A stretch of 20,864 bases of DNA from JARDZI01 sp041639705 (lineage in GTDB: Bacteria > Bacillota > Clostridia > Clostridiales > Caloramatoraceae): positions 1-20,864 of the forward strand of contig JBEQBT010000025.1 in the NCBI GenBank assembly GCA_041639705.1. The letters are read 5' to 3'. Positions within the stretch are counted from its first letter, which is position 1, and each line of letters starts with the position of its first letter. Below are positions 13,953 through 20,864 of the stretch, one piece after another. Made by a program: the position numbers and the translations under genes. The notes beneath the pieces are model-generated. The model saw nothing but the letters and a program-made list of their open reading frames with translations. It had not been told where the DNA came from and did no database searches.

Positions 13953-15592
13953 ACTTCTCCTCCTTTTAATGTTGACTTTGCATCTTCAAGCCATTCTAAA
14001 TATATGCTGTATTTTCCATTTATATTTCTGTCAAATAGCTCAATCATACCCACGTATATATCTCCATTAATACCATCAATAGATATGAATTCTCCCTCAG
14101 AAATTCTCGAGCTGCCAATTATAAAGCATCCATTTAAATCCTTTAATATGGATATTCTGCAGCTAGACAGGCAGCATATGTCTTGAAGATATGCTGCAAT
14201 ACCTATGGGTGAGGTTTCTGATTCGCTTGTCAATATTCCGTCAATAAATCTTAAATATTTAAACTTCTCTTCAGATAATTCATCAACAACAAGAATTACC
14301 TTATCACCATTAATTTTGAGGAATCGTGCCTTTTCTGGTGAAAAGCATACTCTTCCATATGCTGTTCCTTTTAGGTTGGGTATTCCTTTTCCTATTATTC
14401 TACTTTTCTTTATGCCATTTTCATTATATATATAGGATTTATCCTTATAAAAATATTTGCTACCAATCATGTTGATTCTTCCTACAGCCTCTTCCTTTGT
14501 TATTATTCTCTGCTCAACTAGATCCATAGCAATATTAAATGCTGCTTCATCCCTTCTATATCCACTTTTTGAAGCGATAACATGGGGTTCATCCTGCTGT
14601 ATTACAAAACTAATTTCCTGCATGTCCTTAAAATGAGCTTCTGCTGTTTTGCCAATATTACTAAGCTTTTGAAGGCATTCACTTGAGAATATATTAGCTT
14701 CCTTAACTGGATCAATGCTAATTGTTTTATGATTATAGTCTGTACTTTGAAGCCCCTGTAATGCTCTGATAATCATATCATCCTTTCCTGTATTATAATC
14801 CCTTGTAAACATATACCCAATTCCTGATTTGCTGTCAGCATTTCCATATACCATTTCCTGAACGATGATTGAAAGTGCATAATCATTTTTCATGCTGGTT
14901 TTTTCCCTCCATTGTATTGCACCTCTGTTATTCCAGGATCTTATAAATGCTGTTATTGTTCGTAGTAACTGTTCCTTTGGTTTCTGTGGAAAGCTAATAA
15001 GGGAGTCGTGTATATATTCCATCCTATGATCTTCCAGAAAAGCTTTAAGTTTTTCAAGTGAAAGGGCTTCATATTGATTTGTACCTAATTCTTTTAAGTA
15101 TTTTTTATTAATATTTGTAAATATATTTTCATCCATATTTATTACAAGCTGCCCAAAGGTTTCAATTAATTTGGCATATGAGAGCATAGCACATTTTTCA
15201 TTATTAAATTTAACTGCAAGTCCCTCTATGGTATCATCATTTAAACCTATATTTAGAACAGGAACTTCCTTTAAGCCAAATATTATTCCCTCCTGGTATT
15301 TACAAAGACTTGATCTCACAGAAAGCAGCAAAGGGTTATCTTTATTTCCAAATCTTTTTCCTGTCATTCTCCCAAGCTTTTTTATTGCAAGCATAATTTC
15401 AGGTACAATGACTGCATAAAACTTATGGCGATCTAAAAAATATATTTCGCAGGCTTCCCTGGTTATTATAAATCCTTTAGGAATTGGCATGTTGATCTTC
15501 ACCATTTCACAAAGCTTAACCCCTCTAATTCCAAGGTCGGCTTCCATTCCTGAGCTGCCTTCATCAAAAAAGTATATATACTTATTTTCCAC
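13949..15592 (-). CDS. Degenerate pyruvate-phosphate-dikinase-like protein (no C-terminal PEP domain)
   Basis: The start is GTG at 15592, with AAGGGGGAG 7 nt upstream. The 547-aa protein aligns by eye with the N-terminal ATP-grasp and central phosphohistidine domains of PPDK: GVKLCEMVKINMPIPKGFII (24-43), TGKRFGNKDNPLLLSVRSS (77-95), LGLKE/NIGLNDDTIEGLA, and QEMVYGNADSKSGIGYMFTR (about 245-265). The C-terminal PEP/pyruvate barrel of real PPDK (about 870 aa) is absent. The swivelling-domain motif TSHAAVVAR, which carries the phosphorylated histidine, reads TSPIGIAAY near residue 460, so the histidine is lost. The glycine-rich SMPGM loop is also changed (CKYQEG). It is therefore probably not a dikinase. 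It is coupled to the HExxH gene. It may have been reused as a nucleotide-binding or regulatory protein (inference). Confidence 0.75.
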   Translation of the reverse strand: MENKYIYFFDEGSSGMEADLGIRGVKLCEMVKINMPIPKGFIITREACEIYFLDRHKFYAVIVPEIMLAIKKLGRMTGKRFGNKDNPLLLSVRSSLCKYQEGIIFGLKEVPVLNIGLNDDTIEGLAVKFNNEKCAMLSYAKLIETFGQLVINMDENIFTNINKKYLKELGTNQYEALSLEKLKAFLEDHRMEYIHDSLISFPQKPKEQLLRTITAFIRSWNNRGAIQWREKTSMKNDYALSIIVQEMVYGNADSKSGIGYMFTRDYNTGKDDMIIRALQGLQSTDYNHKTISIDPVKEANIFSSECLQKLSNIGKTAEAHFKDMQEISFVIQQDEPHVIASKSGYRRDEAAFNIAMDLVEQRIITKEEAVGRINMIGSKYFYKDKSYIYNENGIKKSRIIGKGIPNLKGTAYGRVCFSPEKARFLKINGDKVILVVDELSEEKFKYLRFIDGILTSESETSPIGIAAYLQDICCLSSCRISILKDLNGCFIIGSSRISEGEFISIDGINGDIYVGMIELFDRNINGKYSIYLEWLEDAKSTLKGGEV

Positions 15593-15884
15593 ACAAACTC
15601 CCCCTTAACACTTGGAATGTAATTATGAAATTTATTTTAGAAAAAAATAAACCCTTTGGAATCAGATTTGAATAAAGATTTAGGGATTAAATTTGTCTAT
15701 TTGTTTTATATATTTGATGAGAATGCTTTTATACTACCATTTTTACCCAGAAAATAGAAGAATTTTTTACAAAACTTAAAATTGAATTTTACTATTTTAT
15801 GTATTTACAAATTCAATACTCTAAAGAAAAAAAATTTCCTTGTCTAATTATATAATTAAGAAAAATAAGTATGGAGGTAATAGA
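15593..15884. other. Divergent intergenic region with a 9-bp inverted repeat
   Basis: This AT-rich spacer lies between the leftward PPDK-like gene and the rightward PHP gene. ATTGAATTT (15781-15789) and AAATTCAAT (15809-15817) form a perfect 9-bp inverted repeat with a 19-nt spacer, a possible operator shared by the divergent genes. TATAAT occurs at 15851-15856 on the plus strand but without a -35 box at the right distance and close to the start codon. No small ORF with a ribosome-binding site is apparent. Confidence 0.35.
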
Positions 15885-16574
15885 ATGGTAAGTAAAATAA
15901 TGGATATTCATAATCATACGATATGCTCAGACGGATATCACACTTCTGAAGAAATTATTCAAAATGCAATAAAAAATGGTGTTGTTACTATAGGTATTTC
16001 TGATCATTATAACACTCAAAAATGTAATTCAATTGAGCCACAAGGTCTAATAGACTACATTAAAAATATTGAAGAACAAAAGAAAAGGTATAGTGATAGA
16101 ATTGAGATTTTATGTGGTGTTGAAATATGTGCAAATAAACAATGGAGCGATCTAGACAGGCTACCTTATGATAAATTAAATAAACTTGATTATGTTTTAC
16201 TTGAGTATATCGATTTGTTTTCTGATAGCCTTAAATTAAACGAAATAGAAGATTTAAGAAACAACCTTAGCTGCAGGGTAGGTCTTGCACATACGGATAT
16301 ATTTTCTCTTTCTTCAAAATATGGGTTAAATAATATTATTAAAATACTTAAAAACAATGATATATTCTGGGAGATAAATGTCAACGAAGGTTACTGTTAT
16401 TTTGATTATATAATCGATAACCTGGATAAAGCGGAGGTAAGAAACACCTTTCAAAGCTTGAAGGATAATAATATTGAAATAACAGTAGGCTCTGATACCC
16501 ATTCACTTTTTTATTATGATATTAACAGAATAAAGCTTGGAAATGCTCTTTCCTGTTATCAGCTTGACGTTTAA
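15885..16574 (+). CDS. PHP-domain metal-dependent phosphoesterase
   Basis: The start is ATG 15885, with GGAGGT 6 nt upstream; an upstream in-frame TTG at 15840 has no ribosome-binding site. The 229-aa protein shows PHP motifs in order: MDIHNHTICSDG at residues 6-17, ISDHYNTQ near residue 40, GVEICA near 80, LAHTDIF near 135, and GSDTHSL near 205. Histidines and aspartates of these motifs bind the metals. PHP proteins hydrolyse phosphate esters, for example histidinol phosphate, nucleotides or DNA ends. The overall form resembles HisK-type or YcdX/PolC-like single-domain PHP proteins. There are no histidine genes nearby. It reads away from the PPDK-like unit and toward the second WYL regulator. 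The substrate is unknown. Confidence 0.85.
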   Translation: MVSKIMDIHNHTICSDGYHTSEEIIQNAIKNGVVTIGISDHYNTQKCNSIEPQGLIDYIKNIEEQKKRYSDRIEILCGVEICANKQWSDLDRLPYDKLNKLDYVLLEYIDLFSDSLKLNEIEDLRNNLSCRVGLAHTDIFSLSSKYGLNNIIKILKNNDIFWEINVNEGYCYFDYIIDNLDKAEVRNTFQSLKDNNIEITVGSDTHSLFYYDINRIKLGNALSCYQLDV

Positions 16575-16619
16575 AGTTTATTTATTCTACTGCTGTTTGT
16601 ACTATATATCTAATTTTCT

Positions 16620-16628
16620 TGATATAAT
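16620..16628 (+). promoter_or_regulatory. Extended -10 promoter of the second WYL gene
   Basis: TGATATAAT (16620-16628) is an exact extended -10 element, about 33 nt before the ATG at 16661. TTGTAC occurs 20 nt upstream, too far to be an ideal -35 box, which is common for extended -10 promoters. Confidence 0.5.
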
Positions 16629-16660
16629 TTAAACAATAGTTTATATGAAGGAGGGTTAAT

Positions 16661-17626
16661 ATGCTTCCCTATTCAGGCTATAAGAAAACTCGAAGATTAT
16701 TTGAAACTTTTAGGCTTATAAAAACAAGACAAGCAGCAACTACTGCGGAGCTTTGTCAATTATTTGAGGTAGATCCAAAGATCGTGTACCATGATGTTAA
16801 GGAGCTTAATAATGATTGGGGTTCCGAGATTGTTTTTGATAAAAGCTCAGGCAAATATGTAATACATAAGGATGGTATGTTCAGTTTTATAAAATCAACA
16901 TTTACATTGACCTCAGATGATGTTGTACTTATTCTATCTACACTTGTTCAGTCCCAGAGTTTTATGGAAACCAAGATGAATATTATTAAGGACAATCTAT
17001 TGAAGCTTTTATCAGATGAAGAGGCTTCAAAATTGAAATCAATTTTGTACTTTGAGAAGACATCAAACCCAAAGGAATCTACTATTGAGTCCAATATAAC
17101 AAAGCTTAGGAAAGCTGTTGCAGAAGAGAAGAAAGTCACTTACACCTATAAGTCTGCAGATGAGAAACGCTCTATAAAGAAGTTAACTCCCTACAGTTTT
17201 GCATGTGAATTCGGCAAGTATTATATAATTGGCAAAATGGAAGATAGTGACCATTTATCTCACTATAGAATTGACAGGATGAGTGATGTAAAGATTCTCG
17301 ACGAGTCAGGTAAAAGGGATAAAAATTTTATTGTTCATGACTATATGAAGAAAACCTGGTATATGTACACTGGAAAGGAGACTAAAATACTTGTTAAATT
17401 TAAAAATGACTGCTATCCCGTTGTTACAGAGAGAAATATGGCAGAGGGCAGATTAATTGAAAAAAATAAGGATTACTTTACATATGAATTCACTGCTAAT
17501 GGTACTATGGGAATTAAGCTGTGGCTTCTTGGTTTCGGAGATGGGGCTGAAGTCCTTGGACCGGTTGAATTAAGAGATGAGTTTAGGGAGATTGTAAGTG
17601 GTATGGCCAGAATATATAATGTATAA
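16661..17626 (+). CDS. HTH-WYL transcriptional regulator (second copy type)
   Basis: This 321-aa protein has an N-terminal winged helix (about residues 8-70: TRRLFETFRLIKTRQAATTA, ELCQLFEVDPKIVYHDVKEL), a WYL domain (about 155-215: KVTYTYKSADEKRS, FGKYYIIGKMEDSDHLSHYRIDRM) and a WCX-like C-terminus (WLLGFGDGAEVLGPVELRDEF). It shares architecture with the regulator at 11487-12476 but little direct identity by eye, so they are probably separate family members rather than a recent duplication. Its ATG follows AAGGAGG, an extended -10 promoter is upstream, and a terminator follows at 17651-17688, so it is monocistronic. It may regulate the divergent PPDK-like unit, the PHP gene or itself; targets are not visible. 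Confidence 0.9.
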   Translation: MLPYSGYKKTRRLFETFRLIKTRQAATTAELCQLFEVDPKIVYHDVKELNNDWGSEIVFDKSSGKYVIHKDGMFSFIKSTFTLTSDDVVLILSTLVQSQSFMETKMNIIKDNLLKLLSDEEASKLKSILYFEKTSNPKESTIESNITKLRKAVAEEKKVTYTYKSADEKRSIKKLTPYSFACEFGKYYIIGKMEDSDHLSHYRIDRMSDVKILDESGKRDKNFIVHDYMKKTWYMYTGKETKILVKFKNDCYPVVTERNMAEGRLIEKNKDYFTYEFTANGTMGIKLWLLGFGDGAEVLGPVELRDEFREIVSGMARIYNV

Positions 17627-17650
17627 ACGAATTTAATTTGCATGATAAAG

Positions 17651-17688
17651 GTTGGTGTTTGCTAATAAGTCTAAACATCAACTTTTTT
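17651..17688 (+). terminator. Intrinsic terminator after the second WYL gene
   Basis: GTTGGTGTTT (17651-17660) pairs fully with AAACATCAAC (17673-17682), one pair being G-U, with a 12-nt loop, and six T follow (17683-17688). It lies 25 nt after the stop codon. Confidence 0.9.
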
Positions 17689-17785
17689 ATTTTTGCAAAA
17701 ATATTTTCACAAGAAAAAAAACTTTCCTTATCTGTTGCTATTATTAATATATAAATAAAAAATAAAATTTTGAGGAGGTTTTTGT

Positions 17786-18471
17786 ATGAGTTTTTTTGAC
17801 AACCAAAACCAGGCCAAAATCCTTAAGGCCTATCAACAATACCAAGCTTCCTGTGAAAAAGTTGATTTAGGTTTAGAAAAAAATTATGAAAAAATAAGCA
17901 GCATCTTAATTTCTGATTTACAAAATAAAATTGCCAAGGGAAATATCGAAATCAATGATGAATTTATAAACACGTTCTTTATTGGAGAGGCTGCTAATGC
18001 CGTAGCCTCTGAAAAACAAGCCACCGGTACCAGGCAAAACTTTATCATTTTTCTAAAGGATAAGACTACTCAATCGATTTTATATCAGCTGTTTGAATTA
18101 AGAAGAAATACACCTCCAGACACCAAAAACCTTATTTCTTTAGATGAAATTAAACTTCACATGCACCTTGAAAAATTCAAATTTCCCGGCAGCAACAATA
18201 AAAAGCCATTCTTTTATATAAATAGAATGTTAGTAATGATTTTTCCCGATTTTGCACATATATTTCTAGCCCCCAGTTTATCAAAAAAGCCCTGCATGAA
18301 TTGGACATAAAACTAAACAGCGAAAATCAGGATATTGAAAAGTATTTTTATAGAGTGCAGTATTCAATCAAAAACGAGATTAAATACCAGCTTCCCAAAC
18401 AAAATATAGGTGGTAATATTAGTGATTCACAGATTGCTTTTATTGCTTGGAATTTGGTAAAGGAATACTAG
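17786..18471 (+). pseudogene. Frameshifted gene of unknown function
   Basis: The gene starts at ATG 17786 with GGAGG upstream. Frame 1 reads to a stop at 18310 (174 aa), but its last residues (LAPSLSKKPCMNWT) look out of frame. From about 18259 a second frame reads YISSPQFIKKALHELDIKL and continues to TAG at 18469-18471, ending IAFIAWNLVKEY. The junction must lie between 18226 and about 18270, most likely one lost base in the CATATATTT stretch, with the joined product about 227 aa. The joined protein is helical and charged, with no cysteine cluster, signal peptide or membrane segment; I recognise no family. It could be a pseudogene or carry a sequencing error. No classic slippery heptamer is at the junction, so programmed frameshifting is unlikely. 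Confidence 0.7.
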
Positions 18472-18487
18472 ATTGGTCAGTAGGGAA

Positions 18488-18544
18488 ATATAAATAGAAT
18501 TCTCCAACAGCCTCTAAAAGACTACTGGAGGACTCTATTTATAT
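18488..18544. repeat. 57-bp imperfect palindrome between convergent genes
   Basis: Arms ATATAAATAGAATTCTCCAA (from 18488) and its counterpart ending at 18544 match at 18 of 22 positions around a short loop. The element lies between the frameshifted rightward gene and the leftward gene ending at 18624. It has no clean T-tract, so it is either a weak bidirectional terminator or a small palindromic repeat unit. No second copy is in the window. Confidence 0.55.
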
Positions 18545-18623
18545 AACAACATGGTCAAATCAAATACAAAATCCATCTTATTAGTTCATACTGCAATTAA
18601 GTATATAAAAATATCTTTAATTT

Positions 18624-19544
18624 CTATTTAAAAAGAGGTATTAAACATTTGTCTGTTATTTGTTTAAAATAATTGTATCTACCTATAGCTGGATTATATG
18701 ATGGGTGGTATGTCCAAATTAGTTTAGTACCATTGTCAAATTCAGCTATAGGTGGAAAAATGATATTTTTCGAGGAGGTATCAACTTTTATTTGCTTCAA
18801 TACATTAGGGCAAAGCCTGCTTGCAAACTGCCTTATTTCATTGCCCATCAATACCACTGCTTTGAAACTCCCATGGTTAATTATATTCTTAATTATTTCT
18901 AACCGTTTTTTTGCTAGGTTTATATATTCCTCATCACCTTTAAAACTTTTAAAAGCCATATTGTAAAGTTCTTCATTAACTTTTTGAAATGCAGGTATAC
19001 TACTAATTGTCTTATCTGTGTCATTCTTAAGTAAAGGTTTCCAATCAAAGAGTGCTAATGTAATCCCATCTTGTTTATTCGAATCAATCAATCTATAATT
19101 TTCTATCTTATATTTCTGTTCATCATTTAATTTTGGTATTTCATCAAACCAAACTGCATCGTAATTGTTTTCAAGGTATAAACATATTCTTGCTTGAATA
19201 TACAAAGTTGGAGAGTCACCAATCTTGATCATTGGCTTTTCTGGTAATTTATATCCGTTTTTTAAAGCACATTTTATCGTTTTATTAGCTCCACTTAAAC
19301 CTGATTCTTCATAGAAGCCATTTCTATAATCTTGTCCATCAATAAGATTCTCGCTTATAAAGTTACCATCATCATTTTTCCCGAAATTCTCTAATCTTGC
19401 GCGAGCACCTAGTTCTATGTCATTTCTGCCTGCTCCTTCTTCAATGCCAATAAATAAAATATCTCCTCCTTTGAATTTGCCATATCCTACAAAACTGTTT
19501 AAATACTCTAAGTCTTCTGGAACCTTTAATATGTATTCAAACAT
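18624..19544 (-). CDS. Hypothetical protein with distant UDG-superfamily motifs
   Basis: The start is ATG 19544: GGAGGGG lies just upstream, inside a longer frame that begins at 19559 and whose first codons would be the ribosome-binding site itself. The 306-aa protein has ILFIGIEEGAGRN (residues 29-41), resembling the GEAPG loop of uracil-DNA glycosylases; AVVLMGNEIRQF (229-240), resembling the central beta strand; and LIWTYHPSYNPAIG (275-288), matching the HPS loop near the C-terminus. Spacing is longer than usual because of a 100-residue insertion (about 90-190). I therefore suspect a divergent UDG fold, but the catalytic acid is uncertain. It has its own promoter-like extended -10 and lies convergent to the frameshifted gene. 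Its role is unknown; DNA-base or nucleotide recognition is inference. Confidence 0.5.
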   Translation of the reverse strand: MFEYILKVPEDLEYLNSFVGYGKFKGGDILFIGIEEGAGRNDIELGARARLENFGKNDDGNFISENLIDGQDYRNGFYEESGLSGANKTIKCALKNGYKLPEKPMIKIGDSPTLYIQARICLYLENNYDAVWFDEIPKLNDEQKYKIENYRLIDSNKQDGITLALFDWKPLLKNDTDKTISSIPAFQKVNEELYNMAFKSFKGDEEYINLAKKRLEIIKNIINHGSFKAVVLMGNEIRQFASRLCPNVLKQIKVDTSSKNIIFPPIAEFDNGTKLIWTYHPSYNPAIGRYNYFKQITDKCLIPLFK

Positions 19545-19575
19545 AAAATCCCCTCCCATAAATATTTATGTAATA

Positions 19576-19584
19576 ACTATACCA
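19576..19584 (-). promoter_or_regulatory. Extended -10 promoter of the UDG-like gene
   Basis: On the minus strand TGGTATAGT (19584-19576) fits the extended -10 pattern TGnTATAAT with one change. It lies about 32 nt upstream of the ATG at 19544, leaving room for the GGAGGGG site. No convincing -35 box is seen. Confidence 0.4.
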
Positions 19585-19630
19585 CACCAGGCTACACAAT
19601 TCCATATTTTGCCAACAGGATTTGCAGCAT

Positions 19631-20683
19631 CTAAACTGCAAACCCTATCGTCCTATCCCCGCCAAACTTGCCGGCTCTAATCATATTCTCTATATCCTCA
19701 TCCCTATACAACTTTATTACATCCTCAACAGTTATATTCATGAAATCATCTACCTCCATCAATTTATTGCTAAGTATCCTACTTGATTGAAAAATTTTTG
19801 TTCTATCAAAGCATTTTCTAACCAATCTGGCATTTGCATAACTTTTATTCCTTTTTGCATATAATAGGCTAAATAATCTATACAACTCCTCTTCAGCCTC
19901 GGAATTAATTCTATAAACCTGATCGGCGCAGAATTTTTGATAGATTTTAATCATCTCCTCAGGAGTGTAATCCGGGAAATTTATTTTGAACTGAACCCTG
20001 TCTCTCAGGCCAGGATTCATCCCAATCATCCTTTCCATTTCATCTGGATAACCAGCCAGTACTACGAATAATCTTTGTCTGTAATCCTCCATATATTTTA
20101 TAAGTGTTGATATGGCCTCATAGCCATAATCTCTTCCAGATTCACTGTATAAATTGTATGCTTCATCTATGAACAAACATCCATCAAGGGCCTCTCTTAT
20201 TTTATTTCCTGTTTTTATGCTCGTCTGTCCAATGTATGCTGCGCATAAATCCTCCCTGGATACTTCCAAGAATTTTTTCTTATTTAGAATTCCCATGTTG
20301 TAGAACATTTCCCCAAGAATCCTTGCTATTGTGGTTTTTCCTGTTCCTGGAGAGCCAACAAACTCCATGTGGAGACACAGAGGTTCTGCCGCAATACCCC
20401 TCCTTTGTCTCATAGTCTGGGCATTGGCATAGGCTGCAATCTCCCTCACTCTCTCTTTAACTCCCTCCATTCCTATCATTTTATCTAGTTCTTTATAAGG
20501 ATCATCCTTGGTTTTTACCTCAAGCACATCAATTTTTAATTCAAAATCCTCCTCTGCTAAATATTTAAGTTCCTTAAGATCTGCATTTTTACAATCAACT
20601 CTAATTGTATTTTTTATCATTGCCTTTTCGATAATTTCCTCTAAGTCATTTAGGTTTTTTGGTCCTTTGGCTTCCAAACTCAC
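19631..20683 (-). CDS. CbxX/CfqX (SpoVK)-type AAA+ ATPase, probably 5'-truncated
   Basis: The clear part codes a CbxX/CfqX-family AAA+ ATPase: IGMEGVKERVREIA (70-83), Walker A GSPGTGKTT (110-118), Walker B CLFIDEAYNL (169-178), sensor-region VVLAGYPDEMERMI, GLRDRVQFKINFPDY with the arginine finger region, and the C-terminal lid ANARLVRKCFDR. Relatives include Rubisco activase CbbX and sporulation protein SpoVK. The first usable start on this frame is GTG at 20683, which lacks a ribosome-binding site. The frame stays open upstream with protein-like sequence (YSKKNYEISTQVKKAIKKFLEV) to about 20747, where a 94-bp inverted-repeat element begins. I infer that the original N-terminus was longer and is interrupted. 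What remains may be a pseudogene or may start at a TTG in the element. Substrate unknown. Confidence 0.8.
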   Translation of the reverse strand: MSLEAKGPKNLNDLEEIIEKAMIKNTIRVDCKNADLKELKYLAEEDFELKIDVLEVKTKDDPYKELDKMIGMEGVKERVREIAAYANAQTMRQRRGIAAEPLCLHMEFVGSPGTGKTTIARILGEMFYNMGILNKKKFLEVSREDLCAAYIGQTSIKTGNKIREALDGCLFIDEAYNLYSESGRDYGYEAISTLIKYMEDYRQRLFVVLAGYPDEMERMIGMNPGLRDRVQFKINFPDYTPEEMIKIYQKFCADQVYRINSEAEEELYRLFSLLYAKRNKSYANARLVRKCFDRTKIFQSSRILSNKLMEVDDFMNITVEDVIKLYRDEDIENMIRAGKFGGDRTIGFAV

Positions 20684-20749
20684 TTCTAAAAATTTTTTTA
20701 TGGCTTTTTTGACCTGGGTACTTATTTCATAATTTTTTCTTTGAATAGC

Positions 20750-20843
20750 GAGGAATCAAAAGTTTTGCGTTAAAAAAGCACAAGCATCAATCAAGACACT
20801 TGTGCTCATAAACCAGAAAACTTCGCAAAATTTTTGATTCCTC
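20750..20843. mobile_element. 94-bp MITE-like element with 20-bp terminal inverted repeats
   Basis: The ends at 20750-20769 and 20824-20843 are inverted repeats with 19 of 20 positions matching (outer ends GAGGAATC and GATTCCTC). Inside are perfect arms GCACAAG (20778-20784) and CTTGTGC (20799-20805). The whole segment can fold on itself and carries no gene. That pattern suits a miniature inverted-repeat element or a large hairpin structure. No obvious target-site duplication flanks it, and no partner transposase is present. Confidence 0.5.
20771..20806 (-). terminator. Minus-strand intrinsic terminator inside the inverted-repeat element
   Basis: On the minus strand AGCACAAG (20806 downward) pairs with CTTGTGCT across a 14-nt loop, and a T-run follows (20776-20771). 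It would stop leftward transcripts entering from beyond the right edge, before they reach the CbxX-type gene. Confidence 0.6.
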
Positions 20844-20864
20844 CCAAAGAACTAAGCGGCGGTG

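Noticed and set aside
15840..15884. TTG start 15 codons upstream of the PHP gene start
   Set aside because: No ribosome-binding site before the TTG, and GGAGGT sits correctly for ATG 15885.
17689..17702. 14-bp perfect palindrome ATTTTTGCAAAAAT
   Set aside because: Very AT-rich and simple, directly after a terminator T-tract, likely chance.
18226..18310. Programmed -1 frameshift in the unknown gene
   Set aside because: No X-XXY-YYZ slippery site with downstream structure at the junction; a simple base loss explains it.
1..20864. CRISPR array, tRNA or rRNA genes, prophage structural genes
   Set aside because: No regularly spaced repeats, no cloverleaf or rRNA signatures and no capsid, tail or integrase genes seen.

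Overview
The window is AT-rich DNA with strong GGAGG/AGGGG ribosome-binding sites, some GTG starts, rho-independent terminators, an S-box-type RNA, and best family matches in low-GC Gram-positives. An anaerobic member of the Clostridia is the most likely source. No rRNA, tRNA, CRISPR array, transposase or phage structural gene is visible. Most genes read leftward (minus strand).

Layout. (1) From 10945 down to the left edge runs a leftward cluster that looks like a multi-part antiphage system: DUF6884-like protein, GIY-YIG nuclease, McrB-type AAA+ GTPase, DUF2357/PD-(D/E)XK nuclease (McrC-like partner), uracil-DNA-glycosylase-fold protein, a 75-aa unknown protein, a full RpoD-like sigma factor, and a RecQ/DpdF-like helicase cut by the window edge. 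Several genes overlap or nearly touch. A good sigma-A-type promoter precedes the sigma gene, and a large inverted repeat precedes the glycosylase gene. (2) Just upstream, 13079-11127 is a second leftward operon (HD hydrolase, WYL-domain regulator, MazG-like pyrophosphohydrolase) closed by a terminator at about 11064-11109. (3) At 13400-13262 lies a minus-strand S-box (SAM-I/IV-type) aptamer plus intrinsic terminator with no methionine gene after it. (4) 15592-13464 is a two-gene leftward unit: a catalytically degenerate pyruvate-phosphate-dikinase-like protein and an HExxH metalloprotease-like protein. (5) Three rightward genes follow: a PHP-domain protein, a second WYL regulator, and a frameshifted unknown gene. 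(6) The right end holds a leftward protein with distant UDG-fold motifs and a CbxX/SpoVK-type AAA+ ATPase whose 5' end abuts a 94-bp element with 20-bp inverted repeats.

Working model (inference). The McrB/DUF2357 pair would recognise and cut foreign, probably base-modified DNA. The UDG-fold protein could remove unusual bases, the GIY-YIG nuclease and RecQ-like helicase would process DNA, and the cluster's sigma factor may direct host RNA polymerase to cluster promoters. The WYL regulator, with the HD and MazG-like nucleotide hydrolases, is a plausible control and nucleotide-pool arm. The combination of a sigma factor, a DNA glycosylase and a type IV restriction core in one cluster is the most striking thing in the window.
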